Below are positions 11,827 to 23,031 of a DNA stretch of 64,000 nucleotides, piece by piece. The notes beneath the pieces are model-generated. The model did no database searches, was not told the origin of the DNA, and saw only the letters and a program-made list of their open reading frames with translations. Origin of the DNA: Dipteronia dyeriana (lineage: Eukaryota; Streptophyta; Magnoliopsida; Sapindales; Sapindaceae); NCBI GenBank assembly GCA_032871835.1, contig CM065295.1, forward strand, positions 69,868,687 to 69,932,686. The letters run 5' to 3'. Position numbers and translations under genes: made by a program. The first letter of the stretch is position 1, and each line of letters opens with the position of its first letter.

Positions 11827-14800
11827 ATGAGAATTAGATTGAAGGATTCGCTTAAAACTCCAGAAGGATACTGGTACGAGGGCAAATTGACCCGACACAA
11901 CCATTTTGATGCCCTTACCCATATAGACGACGCGTTGAACCGTGTCCCTGTAGAATTTGCAGATGAAGACCGTCGTCGGTTCATGGCGTCATGTTTCAGG
12001 CATTTCCTAATGATGCATCGAGAGATGAAGTTTTCCGGTGGTATTATCCATCGGTTGCTTTTGAGGGAGCTCCATCATAACAACCCAACATATGAGATGC
12101 ATTTCATGTTAGGAAACCAGTCGGTGAGGTTTTCGAAGGTGGAATTTTGCTTGATCACCGGACTACGGTTTGGAGTTGTACCAGACACCACCATGTATGC
12201 AGCAATGGAGAATGGCATACATGAGCGATACTTTTCTGGAGCCGATGAGGTGTCGTTGGAGAATATTAGGGGTGTTGTCACCGGTGCAGAGTTCGGAAAG
12301 ACGTACGATGCTGTCAAGCTCTGCCTCTTATATATGCTGAACTGGATACTGATGGGGGTGGATGAGAGATTCAAGATTCCAGTTAGGCAGTTTTGACTGG
12401 TTGAGGAGCTCGATGCGTTCGACGCATTCGACGCGTTCCCATGGGGTGCCCACGTGTACATGCATTCTATTTACTCATTCAAGCATGCGCTTGATGGGCG
12501 AAGAGACGGGTTCGAGCGACGCCATCAGAAAAAGGGCGCTGACGTACACAGGGTGGAGACCTACAACATATACGGTCTATCTCATGCCCTATTGGTAAGA
12601 ACTTTGAACTACAAATTGTACTTTATTGTTGGTGTCCAAAATTTTATGGATACTTATCGTATTTATCTTTGATGCAGATATTTGTTGTGGAGGTGATCCC
12701 TGATTTGGCCAAAGAGGTGGGTGCCCGAAGGGTTACTGGTCTGACTCCCTGTATTTTGAAGTGGGAGTTGACCAAACAACCGAGAGGGAAGAAGCTAGCA
12801 AATATTTTCAAAGCCAGAGTATGTATTTATTTTGTTAATGTTTTTATTAGTTAGTATTTGTATAATTACATTGTTCTAACTAATATTTCAGATGTTTGCG
12901 ATCAAGGAATTGGTGCCACACCAGCTGAGAGATAGGCACCGTACTATGTCTGGCTAGACGAGGGGTGGAGCCTGTATGTAGAAGATGACATGGATGATAT
13001 GCCGCCTCGGGTCCCTGATCAGACCACCTTAGGTGGGATCAGCGGTACAGAGGGTGGGAGTTTAACAGACAGAACCATTGACAGTAAGGGATCTGAGCCC
13101 GCTACTGGGGGTTTAAGGCCCAGTGACAGTGAGGGATATGAGACAGACCCTCAACGAGAAAGGCATAGGCATAGACGGGTTCGGTTTTCCACCCCTGGAT
13201 ATGGTACATCTGCAGGGGATTCCCGTGGGGGCGTTGGACGTGATGGAAAGGTAAGTTGAAAACAAAGTTTAGTGTTTTTTATTAACACGTGGTGATAGTT
13301 TTTTACTAACAATGTAGACATGATTTCAGGCTCCGTGGGCAGATATGTTGAATGATGTGCGTGAAGCCCTCCGGAAGAGTGATGAGGATCGTCAGCAGCA
13401 ACATCGATTGTTACTGGATATGATCTGGAGGCTTCAAGGTTCGACCATGCGTGCACACCGGGATGGACCCCCACCTCCTGATCTATTATTTAGTCCCGGA
13501 GGTTCGACTGATAGGTATCCGGGGGGGGACAGACATGACAGCTCGACGTAGTCAGGACCCGCCTACCTGCATGGTAGGTCCGGAGAGGGAAACTCAGTCA
13601 CATACCAGTGAGAGTAGGCTTGGTTCACATACAACAGTCCTATCTGGGTCCACCCAGGCTCAGCGGTCCCCCCCACCACCCAGCACATCGATCCCCCACC
13701 TTCTAGCACATAGATTCAGCCACAACGGTCCCCTCCCCCACCTAGCATGTCTGTGGCATCGGAACGGTCCCCTCCCTCACCTAACATGTCTGTGGTGTCG
13801 GAGCGGGCCCCTCCCCCACCCAGCACGTCAGTGGCGTTGGAGTGCTCCCCTCCCCAACCCAGCACGTCTGTGCCATCTTAGTGATCCTCTCTCCCACCCA
13901 GCATGTCTGTGCCGTCGGAGCGGTCCCCTCCCCCGGCCAGTACATCGAAGCGTTTAGTTAAGCGCGGATGACAGTTGGTGAGCCCTTACACAGATTCATG
14001 CCATCCAAAGAGGTTGAGGACACGGCCCGAGTCCGTGGAACACATTTTTGACCCCCACGAACTAGTGGACGCTGACCAGCTTGCGGCATACAAGGCCTTC
14101 AAGAGGAACATCAACGGGGAACTGTCAGTCCAACTTTTTATAATAAAAATGGATGTACATTTCTTGTTTATTCAAATTTATGTATAGCTAAGGTAACTCA
14201 ATCATTAAACAGATGTGATGTGGACGTGCTGGCACCAGTTACTGCGGGACGGTTCGTGCTTATGCAGTCTAACTTCATGAACTTGGAGGACACGGTACGT
14301 ACTTATTAAATTTCATATTAACGTTTGTGTAAGTATTGTTGAATTGTTAACAATTACGGTGGTTTTATTGTTTGTCAGCATATGGATGCATACCTCCATA
14401 TTCTTCGCAAGCGTCAACGAGGATTCCCCAATGTGTACAACCAGAGGATCAACGTGTTGGATACACAATTTTATGTAAGTAGGTATAAATTTTGGGAATC
14501 GAATCACATTTTCTGGTTTTGTATTATTAATGCGATATTGTCAATGCTTGTACAGCCACTTATGTTGTACATGTGGGAGAGGATGATGCCTCGTGATTCG
14601 CACGGTGTTGTGACCACGGCAAGGTGGAATGTGTTACAGTCCCGATGGTTGGAAGAGGACCTTCTAACGGTCCGTGGAGCAACCACGAGTGGAAACCGCC
14701 CATGGCACGAGGTTGACCTGGTAAGTGTTAAATGATGGAGATGATTTAAAAAATAAACTGTTCGTATATCCTCAGCTAACACGGTATGCAAACTATTACA

Positions 14801-15301
14801 GGTGTTGATTCCGTGCAACGTTGGGGCCTAACATTGGCTGGTGGTGAGAGTCGACCCTTTGTCGCGGGAAGATTGATATTTATGACCCCTGGAGACAGGA
14901 ATTCCCTTATCAGATCAGGCACCAGCAGGTCCGGCCATTGCAGTGGTTTTTACCCTCCATGTTGAGTGACGCGGGGTTCCACACAGCACGACGAGCTGGT
15001 CGTCGGGCGTTCCCTCGGGAAAATAAGCTCTTCTCGGTTAGCCTGGTGCATACTTCTATAGTCCCCCAACAAAATAAATCGTAAGACATTCTATTTCATT
15101 CACGTGCTTAGATATTCTTTATGAACGATTTGTAATGGTGTTTTATGTGACGAATTGCAGAGGTAACTGTGGTCCCCATACTTTGAGACTTATCGAGTAC
15201 TTACTGGCGGGTCGAAGGCCTTTTGATTGGTCAGAGGACGACATGGGGGTCATTCAGGAGAAAATGGTTGTGGATATTTTTTCTAACTCCAGACCCGCCT
15301 A
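11827..15301 (+). pseudogene. DUF1985 / Ulp1-like C48 cysteine protease gene of a MULE, broken
   Basis: The first large exon (ATG at 11827, after a TTGCAG acceptor) encodes a DUF1985 domain including GMDERFKIPV-like and FPWGAHVYMHSIYSFKHAL segments. An in-frame TGA at 12394-12396 replaces a probable Trp in the middle. Further exon-like pieces are about 12679-12820, 12892-13258, 13330-14130, 14380-14475, 14560-14720 and 14800-15301. The C-terminus has the Ulp1 triad: His in HWLVVRVD at 14832, Asp in IYDPW near 14884, Cys in NCGPHTLRLIEY at 15168. A TAA stands directly before the His, and a one-base frameshift separates His from Asp. The usual DCG is NCG here. Known family role: SUMO-protease-like peptidase carried by transposons; the host benefit is unknown. 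I infer that this copy is inactive. Confidence 0.7.
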
Positions 15302-15472
15302 GTGATTGGTTGTATAATACCAATTTTTATGTACACAGACATGTAATTAATTTATGAATATTAATTCATTCATTAATATTAATTCATTCATTAATAAGTA
15401 ATTATTGCAATTCCAAATTATTACAATCCGATACACTTCCAAAAGTTTTCAATGTGATCAAAACTTTGTCAT

Positions 15473-18246
15473 TCATTCCCTATTAGAGTCAATGTTAGTG
15501 CACGTTTGTTTGTTGTGTCCAATTGAATGACAGATGTTACACTTGCGGCGGTATTCATCGGGAACACCTCTGTTTGTACCTTCATTAATCATAGGTGGAT
15601 TAGGACATCTCCTGGAATAAAGCCATGGTTGTCCACATCTTCTACAGGATTGTGTAGTTGTCCTCTCAGAAGACGAGACATGGCGACCCGCCCTCGGGCT
15701 TCCTGCTTGTCTCCTGGAGTTTGGATTCAAAATCACCCTCTGAGCAATGTCAGATGGCACAACCCAAGTGGAAGGATGGCCCATCGGTATAATAGGAACC
15801 GAGTACGTATTAATAAGTGTCTGTCTCTTGTAGTTGTCCGGACACAAAGTTGTGAAGTCCAAGTTCCGCTCCCTGTAAAAAACATTGAAAACGATCAGCT
15901 TCACCGAGTAAATGATCAGTCCGAACACAAATTTGTCAAGTCCAAGTTTCAGTAATGTACCGTGTCGCCGCAAGGGAGTGAGAACATGGAAAATGATCCA
16001 TTTGAAATTTGTTGCAAGTACAAGTCTTCCGGGCTAAGTCAACAGTCCACTGTTTTCCAGATCGCTTGATAGAGAAAATGTTCCAGTCTATTGGATTTAC
16101 GGTCAAAAACCACACTTCTCCACACGTTTTAAGAGCACAAGATGTGTTATGTCAGTCAACTGATGATGCATGGTTTGTGCAGCTTTAAAGCGATCGTGAA
16201 ACCACCGTTGCAGCATATTCCTAATGAACTCAGCCAACTTCAACATAGGTAGTTGGCGTGTAAATTTTAGGCATGAGTTTATGCATTCTGCAGCATTTGT
16301 CGTCATCACCCTGTACCTTCTTTCCGGGTAGTGTACACGGGACCACTCGTATGGACCGGCATCAATTACACAGTCATATGCATTCTGGTGCAAGTTTCTT
16401 AACTCTTCCATATACCGGTTATATTCAAACTCGGTGTATGCGCGGGCTGCTTTGTCCATTATTACGGCAACATCCTTCTTATGAAATCGCTTCTTAATAT
16501 TTTCAGCAAAGTGCCAGCAACATATGGTATGGGTGACATAATGGAACACTTTAGAAATCCCTGCTTCAATGCTTGCATGCCTATCGGAAATGAAAACTAG
16601 CTCATCAATATGACCTAGGGCACCCTTCAAGCAATCAAAAACCATTCCCATGAAAGGTTGTTTTTTGAGTCGCCGTACCCAAAAGCAATTGAATACACTT
16701 GTTCGTTCCCATCTTGTGTTGTTGCAACAAACATTGTACCCCGGAATTGTCCCTTCAAATGGGTACCATCAACGGCAATGACTGGACGCATACACGTCCG
16801 AAATCCTCTAAGTGAGACACCAATCGACATGAAGAAGTACAGAAATTTATCATCTTCGTCGCATTGTAAGTCAGTGATTGTGCCGGGGTTTTATTGTTCC
16901 AAAACATAACCAAATAATGGAAGCAGTTGGAAGGTTTCCTCATGCGTTCCGTATGTCAGTGACAACGCATAATCGAATGTGGCGTGTGCCTTACTGTACA
17001 TGATTTGGATTCCATACATTGATTTCATGTCGGCGATTATGTCCTTCGGACACATTAGTCGACCATCTTGTTGTTGAAGTCTAGGTGCAATAACTTCTCC
17101 AATTATGACTGCACTAGCTTGTCAGTGGCGACGGTGAATTTCCTCTAAAGGACAAGTGTGTTCGTTGACAAAACTTCTTACTTGAAAGTATGTGCCTTCA
17201 TCTCTCCTCACTGTTCTTAACTTCCACGTACAATTTTCCATCAAACAAACTAGATGTAATGTTGTCTTATTGGACCTTTTCACCTTCCACTCGAAGTTCT
17301 GCCGAATTGCAAAATGGCCTACTAGTCTCTTCAAATCCTTTTTCGTTGGAAAAAATTGGCCTTTATATATCATGCTTGTAGGTTCATCTTCAACCAAGTT
17401 CCTGTTTCCACCAATACCAAACGAGTATGATTCTGCTCCTGGAATAACTCATGTTGTGGCATTATCAGAATCATCTAGAGTTACATTAGCCCTCCATTCG
17501 GAGGTCCCAGCTATATCTGGTGCACTGGAACTAAATCTGTGTACATGTCTTACACGTCTTTCCGTTTCGACAGGTTCTGCATCATCCTGATTGTCCTCTA
17601 CATTTTCTACATAATTGAAATTTCCCTCATTATCCACCTAATGATTCACCCCAACATTCAGTGCTGTATTCTTCTCATTGTTGATGTCATTGTAGATCTC
17701 ATTGTATTGGTGGTTGTACTGTCTACCATTCATCTCAATTTGACAACCAAATACATCGTCGAATTGAGGTCCCGGTCTATTATCATGGGCGGCTACTTCC
17801 GGTGGGACAGCACATATGTTTCCTCGACCATCAATCCCACTTCTTTCTGTGAACAATCGGTTGCTTCCGCCTAACCATTGAAATTGTTGGGTGTTATCAC
17901 GATCAGGGATATCTTCACCAATGACACCTCCTGCTGGCCTCTCGATTAGACTAACACATAGTTGAGGGATCACCCTATCTTCCCCTAGCATAAACTGAAC
18001 ATCATCATTGTTTCTTATAAATGTACGACATGTAGTCCCGGGAACAATTGATAGAGACTGTAGCTTAGCACTGTATTTGTTCTCATCAAACTTCACAATG
18101 GTTTGCACTATCGACACTAGTTCGTCGTAACTCAAATTCTTTGACACATACAAACCTTGGTTATCGGAACCTAAATACCTCTGATTTACGTCTGGTAATT
18201 GCTCCCATCGACCGTTGTAAGATATGACTATTCTCACCCTATCCAT
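15473..18246 (-). pseudogene. MuDR-type MULE transposase, broken
   Basis: Domains in order on the minus strand: an N-terminal PB1-like region from ATG 18246 (MDRVRIVISYNGRW...), and an acidic linker. Next is a MuDR-type DNA-binding region near 17397-17122 (GQFFPTKKDLKRLVGHFAIR, then C and H residues in CLMENC and EHTC). The DDE core follows: first Asp in VIAVDGTHLKG, second in LVFISDRHASIE, Glu in TNAAECIN. Then come a SWIM motif near 16000 (CTC...FPCSH) and a CCHC knuckle at the C-terminus (CNICHSIGHNKQTC). Damage: stops at 17638-17640, after DNATT (about 17446), after HRRH (17122) and in VLEQ*NPG, plus a frameshift near 16655 inside the core. A late intron may be present around 15870-15950. 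The family excises and inserts MULEs; this copy looks dead. Confidence 0.82.
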
Positions 18247-18349
18247 TGTCTGTCAAAACCAACATCATAAACCATTAATAAGAAAAAAATATTTCATATT
18301 AAATTTACAATTATAAAGGATTAAACAAAAATCAAAAGTGTAAGATATG

Positions 18350-18800
18350 AAGTTTTTTTTTAACTGATCGAGTTTTTTTTGTACATGATCGAGCCGTTTT
18401 TGTACATGATCGAGCTTTTTCTAACGGGATCGAGATTTTTTTGTTCAAGACCGAGCTCTTTTTCTACATAATCGAGCTTTTTTATATATGGCTCGAGCTT
18501 TTTTATATATGGCTCGAGCTTTTTTTCATATGGCTCGAGCTTTTTTCAAATATGGCTCGAGCTTTTTCAAATATGGCTCGACATTTTTATTTTACTGATC
18601 GAGCTTTTTTTTGAGGAATTGAGCTTTTTCGGTGAGGGATCGAGCTATTTTTGTCAATGATCGAGTTTTTTTTTTTACAGATCGAGTTTTTTTTCTGATG
18701 GATCGAGCCTTTTTTCGAGGGATCGAGCTTTTCTTTTTACGTATCCAGCATCTATTTTTTGGATCAAGCTTTTTTAGAATTTGATCGAGCTTTTTTATAT
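18350..18800 (+). repeat. Right minisatellite array with the same ATCGAGCTTTTTT core
   Basis: About twenty imperfect units of roughly 20-24 bp with the core ATCGAGCTTTTTT or CTCGAGCTTTTTT. The spacers differ from the left array (for example GTACATG or ATATATGG). The core runs in the same plus-strand direction as in the left array, so the two arrays are direct and not a terminal inverted repeat. The array lies just upstream of the transposase start. Confidence 0.85.
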
Positions 18801-19142
18801 TATGTACAGGAGCGTACCCATGATTTTTTGTTATGGTAGGTTAAAACAAAATTATATATGTATGTGTGTGTGACAAATTTGAACCACAGTCCCGACATTA
18901 CATAGAAAACTTGATCCACTTTTACTCTATAATTGATTTTTTTTTTCAAAGTATGGAAGTATAGTTTTTTTTTTGGCTTTGATATATGTAGAGGTGTATC
19001 CAATTTTTTTTGTTAGAATGAACTAAAATAAAACTATAATATAGATTAATGCTAAGCGTCCCAATTTTTTTTTTTAAAATTCTGTCTCAAATGATGTGTT
19101 ACGTGAGGTTTCAACATCACATCAGTTGTCACATAATATCAT

Positions 19143-19465
19143 GATTTATAAAATGTGGACACCTTACGTGCCACAATATTTAGGACAGAATTTGGGAAAT
19201 AAATTCGGGATGTCTAGCATTACCCATATATATCCACAATATTTAGGACAGAATTTGGGAAATAAATTCGGGATGTCTAGCATTACCCATATATATATAT
19301 ATATGGGTAATGCTAGACATCCCGAATTTATTTCCCAAATTCTGTCCTAAATATTGTGGCACGTAAGGTGTCCACATTTTATAATATGGACATCCCGAAT
19401 TTATTTCCCAAATTCTGTCCTAAATATTGTGGCACGTAAGGTGTCCACATTTTATAAATCATGAC
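19143..19465. repeat. Palindromic four-unit repeat (two forward, two reverse copies)
   Basis: A unit containing TAGGACAGAATTTGGG and GGGATGTCTAGCATTACCC occurs twice on plus (19143-19225 and 19234-19288), then twice inverted (19305-19385 and 19386-19465). The inner pair is a perfect palindrome from 19234 to 19359, centred in a TATATA tract near 19296. A diverged related stretch precedes it at about 19050-19110. It looks like nested or inverted copies of a MITE and would fold into a long hairpin. Confidence 0.85.
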
Positions 19466-19819
19466 TAGCATTACCCATATATGTATATATATATAAAATA
19501 AATTTTAACAGTAAACAGTAGTAAAATAAATTAATATAAAAAAATAAAAAAATTAAAAATTAAAAATTTGAATAATAAATATAAAACTCTATATTTTTAA
19601 TCGGAATATATAAATTTTAACCTATTAAAATAACTGAATCAAAAAAATATTTAATAATGAGAAAATTGTAATTTAGAATTCAAGGAGAGAATGTGAGAAT
19701 TATTAACCGGGATGAGAGTGAATTGGGTTCGAAGAGAGAGATAAAGAAATAGAAATATAGAATGGATGTGAGAAAAAGAGAGTATAAAAATAAAATTGAT
19801 TTTGATTATTGAAAAAGAC

Positions 19820-19820
<1 letters not shown>

Positions 19821-19855
<35 letters not shown>

Positions 19856-19905
19856 TAATTAATTAATTAATTATATATATATATATAGAGAGAGAGAGAT
19901 AGAGA
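19821..19905. repeat. (TA)n followed by (GA)n microsatellite
   Basis: An uninterrupted TA run at about 19821-19852, then AATT and TATA units, then AGAGAGAGAGAGA near 19888-19902. It lies about 400 bp upstream of the dirigent gene. Confidence 0.9.
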
Positions 19906-20052
19906 GCCGCGTATACTTTTCAATCACGCTATATTTTATTTTGAATCGTTACGTTCACACGCTTTTATGAAATAGAGTTGTTTGTCTTCTCCTCATACGT
20001 GCATTTTGAGTCTGAATCAAGACTCGAGAGAAGCATCCATTGATTGAATGAA

Positions 20053-20160
20053 ATGGCAGATCCACAAACACCGTTTACTCTTCAAAATACAGCGACCCCA
20101 CACCAACCGCAGACTTCGACTTATGCCAAATTTCCATGTAATTTTACTTATAAATTATAA
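20053..20160 (+). other. Short open frame of 35 codons upstream of the dirigent gene
   Basis: ATG at 20053 opens a 35-residue frame (starting MADPQTPFTLQNTATP) that ends in TAA at 20158-20160. It is less AT-driven than its surroundings but has no recognised domain. It could be a gene fragment, a short unannotated peptide or chance. There is no evidence of expression. Confidence 0.2.
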
Positions 20161-20237
20161 TTAGCGTGTTTAATGGGGAGAAGAATTTTTCTATGCTTTG
20201 AAAATCTAGCAAAGCTTCAATCAACGACTAATAACAC

Positions 20238-20256
20238 GAGGTTTATATATATATAA
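20238..20256 (+). promoter_or_regulatory. Putative TATA box of the dirigent gene
   Basis: GGTTTATATATATATAAC lies about 55-70 bp before the ATG at 20310, a plausible TATA element for a short-leader plant gene. Confidence 0.45.
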
Positions 20257-20309
20257 CATGAATTTCTTCTCCAAACTTGCATTATCACACGCAATTGATA
20301 CAATTAGGC

Positions 20310-20846
20310 ATGGCTTCGGTAACCAAGTTTCTGTTTCTCATATCACTTGTTGTGTTCATGAACATGATCTTTACAACACAAGCCTTGAAATCCAAACTTA
20401 CCCACCTTGAGTTCTACATGCACGATATCGTAGGGGGCCCAAAACCAACCGCGGTTCGCGTTGCAGGGCGGTCCAACTTCACAAGCCCGGATCCAATTGC
20501 AGCCATGTTCGGATCCGTTTTTGTGATGGATAATCCGCTTACTGTTACTCCGCATCCGAATTCAACAGTTTTAGGCCGTGCCCAAGGGATATATGCAATG
20601 TCATCACAGCAGAATGAGTTTAGCCTCCTCATGACATTAACATATAACTTCATTACTGGTCCTTACAACGGTAGCTCCTTTAGCGTCCTTGGTAGGAATC
20701 CGGTCATGAGTGGAATCCGCGAAATGCCCGTAGTTGGTGGCACAGGCAAATTCCGGCTAGCTCGTGGATATTGCTTAGCAAAAACTTTCTCTATGGATCA
20801 AATGGATGCTGTGATTGGATATAATGTCACACTGATACACTACTAA
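20310..20846 (+). CDS. Dirigent family protein, single exon
   Basis: A 178-residue intronless gene, typical in length and structure for dirigent proteins. Residues 1-26 are a signal peptide (MASVTKFLFLISLVVFMNMI...), so the protein is probably secreted to the apoplast. The dirigent fold is recognisable from FYMHDIVGG (35-43), through GRAQGIYAMSS (89-99) and PVVGGTGKFRLARGYCLAKT (140-159), to MDAVIGYNVTLIHY at the end. N-glycosylation sequons are at N56, N84, N120 and N172. Dirigents steer stereoselective coupling of phenoxy radicals in lignan and lignin formation, and related clades act in other cyclisations; the substrate here cannot be read from sequence. I chose ATG 20310 because it opens the signal peptide, whereas the upstream in-frame extension lacks an ATG. 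Confidence 0.93.
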   Translation: MASVTKFLFLISLVVFMNMIFTTQALKSKLTHLEFYMHDIVGGPKPTAVRVAGRSNFTSPDPIAAMFGSVFVMDNPLTVTPHPNSTVLGRAQGIYAMSSQQNEFSLLMTLTYNFITGPYNGSSFSVLGRNPVMSGIREMPVVGGTGKFRLARGYCLAKTFSMDQMDAVIGYNVTLIHY

Positions 20847-21305
20847 ACTAGACTCATTTTGATTTTACTTGTACAACTTTATCAATGCTGCAATTTTTTG
20901 CAATAAGACTTTTGTTATTGTCAACTAGTTAATACCTGATAATTACTATATGATTTTCTTTTTCTTTTTTAAATTACTATATGATTACTTTATTTTTTCC
21001 TTTAACTGTGTAATAAGGATTGTGATTTGAATTTTTGTGTTTGTTGCAAAAATCAAGAAAATAGTTATGTAAATTTGACTAGTATAACTCCATAAATTTC
21101 TCAGCCTTTTACCATGTTTAGAATGATAACAGTCTGACCATTAATCATGAATTAATTAAAAACAGTAACTCCCTAATTTCATTCACTCTTCTTTTTCAAA
21201 TTCAAATCGGTCATTCCCTCTCTCTCTCTCATTGATCAACCACTCTTAATTTCACTCAATCTCTTTTCAAAATACTGTTAACACAGATTTGAATGAGAAA
21301 AGAAA

Positions 21306-22369
21306 ATGTGGACACATTGGTCAATTACAAGGCTTGTGAGATGGAGAGTGAGGGACTGGGCTTCTTGTTGCACAGCTTGCAGGTTTCCTTTAGGTATGCC
21401 GTTTTCACTACTTGTAAATTGTAACATCACTTTCAAGCATAAAAATGGCATTGGCATATATATATATATATATATATATATAGCTTTGAATCTTGCAGAT
21501 GAAGATAATGATTCTTTTCCATCTTCGCCGCCTCAACTTCCCATTCGAAACATGGTTAAAGGAAAGAGGAGTGGTAAAAAACTGTTGCGACGAAAAGAAC
21601 GTGGAAGCATTGATTTCAGTACTTCACAATCACAACAGAGTATTGCTGAGGATGAAGATTATATCGTGTTCTGTTTTAGTGAGGATGGAGGTTTTGATGT
21701 TGTCAAGGATGTCAAATCAGAACCATCTTCCAATCACATTGATTGCACAAGAAGAAGTTCATGGCCTGTTAATAGAAAGGTTAGAGATGATGAATTCTTA
21801 TTGATGTATACATACACGTTTTTTTATTCAAGTTTTGAATTTTGTTAGCAGATAAATTTTGGTGAGAGTGAGAAAATAGTTAATAGTAATGAAGGTGGTA
21901 TTGCAACAAATGGAGCAGAGATCATCCCTGTTAAAGAGGTACTACAATGATCAAAATAACTTGGACATGTTCCCTATATTATATATATTCATAACCATTT
22001 TGTTTTCTGTTTTTGGAAGTACGAGGAAGAAGATGCTGTGTACTTGGATATAGAGTCAGCTGCAAGCAGCAATCGGATCAGATACCAGACTGACCAGGGA
22101 ATGATCTCGGTCGATTCAAGTGACTCCAATCGATCCGACAATAGTACTGCATCTTTTGCCTTTCCCGTGTAAGTTGATCTAAATGGGCTTACTACAGTCT
22201 ACACCTAATTCCGGTACCTCTGGTAAAAAGTGTTTTTAAAAGAATGTTCTGACAATGCAGATTAGGTTGGGAATGGATGGGCAGTCCAGCACAAATGCCA
22301 AAATCACAAGGACTACACTCGAGGAAGCACAAAGCTCGCTCTTTGACTTTTCAGTGTTGTAGATTCTAA
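21306..22369 (+). CDS. Gene A: plant-specific protein of the FAFP/CCxF C-terminal motif family (gar2-like annotated)
   Basis: My exon model is 21306-21393, 21499-21779, 21852-21938, 22020-22168 and 22261-22369, giving 237 residues with phases that join cleanly. The donor of exon 2 (GTTAGA) is the weakest site. The N-terminus is Trp/Arg-rich (MWTHWSITRLVRWRVRDW). A basic stretch follows (GKRSGKKLLRRKERG), then EDYIVFCFSEDGGFDVV and a Ser/Asp-rich linker. The end carries SFAFPVLGWEWMGSP and finishes in CCRF. Relatives are, as I recall, annotated '18S pre-ribosomal assembly protein gar2-like', a name with little functional support. FAFP (198-201) fits the FxFP MAP-kinase docking consensus. Function is unknown. 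Gene B at 52.0-54.5 kb is a paralogue. Confidence 0.8.
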
Positions 22370-23031
22370 ATATTATTCTTTCTCTTCTCTCAATTTTATT
22401 TATTCAATTTTTTACTTCCCATTGGATATCATTTTTAGTATCAATAAAGTACAACAAAGTTATAAGCAATCGATTGTAATGTGTATGAGTAGAACAAGTT
22501 TTTTAGTTGCAACGTGTTTGGTATCACCTAATCATATTTAGCTCCTACTCTCCTACAATAATCATCCAAACAAATCCATCACTTAAATATATATATACGT
22601 AGTTCAAAAAAAAAAACAAACGCTTGTATCTACTGAACTACTAATCAAAACCAAACGGAATCGCAATAACTTCAGATTTTTATTTTGAAAATGAACTTCA
22701 GATTGTAGAATACTGATTTTTACCAGTGATGATATTACACAATTAACCAAGTTGATTTCAATTTCGCAATTCGAAATCACAATTGCTCTCCTTCAGGTTC
22801 TTTACTATATTATATTTCCATTCTTAGAACTGCTCTGTTAAAAACCCTGCTCAAATTCATATATATTTGTTCACAATAAACAACTGATAACAAAAGCTAA
22901 GGATCTTGATTCTTGAGCGAGTGTAACTACGAGCAGCATACGGTAAAGGGCATAGAGCAAATCAATATAAGTATCTTGAACGTGTGTACAGCGAGTAGAG
23001 CAAACCAATACAAGTTACATGTGTGAAGGAG

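Larger units (their letters stand above)
10860..18800. mobile_element. Degenerate autonomous-type Mutator-like element (MULE) with Ulp1-like and transposase genes
   Basis: Two convergent genes fill the element: a DUF1985/Ulp1-like protease gene on plus and a MuDR-type transposase on minus, with their 3' ends about 170 bp apart near 15.3-15.5 kb. MULEs carrying Ulp1-like C48 protease genes are known in plants (Kaonashi-type). The left end near 10895-10950 contains GTTTAAAAGACACC, which recurs at both ends of the short element at 49.27-50.52 kb, so it is probably terminal sequence. No matching right terminus was found before the palindromic repeat at 19.1 kb. The right limit is therefore arbitrary and that end is probably lost or diverged. 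Confidence 0.7.

Noticed and set aside
21493..21804. 103-codon frame MQMKIMILFHLRRLNFPF
   Set aside because: Alternative frame over gene A exon 2. It does not join neighbouring exons.
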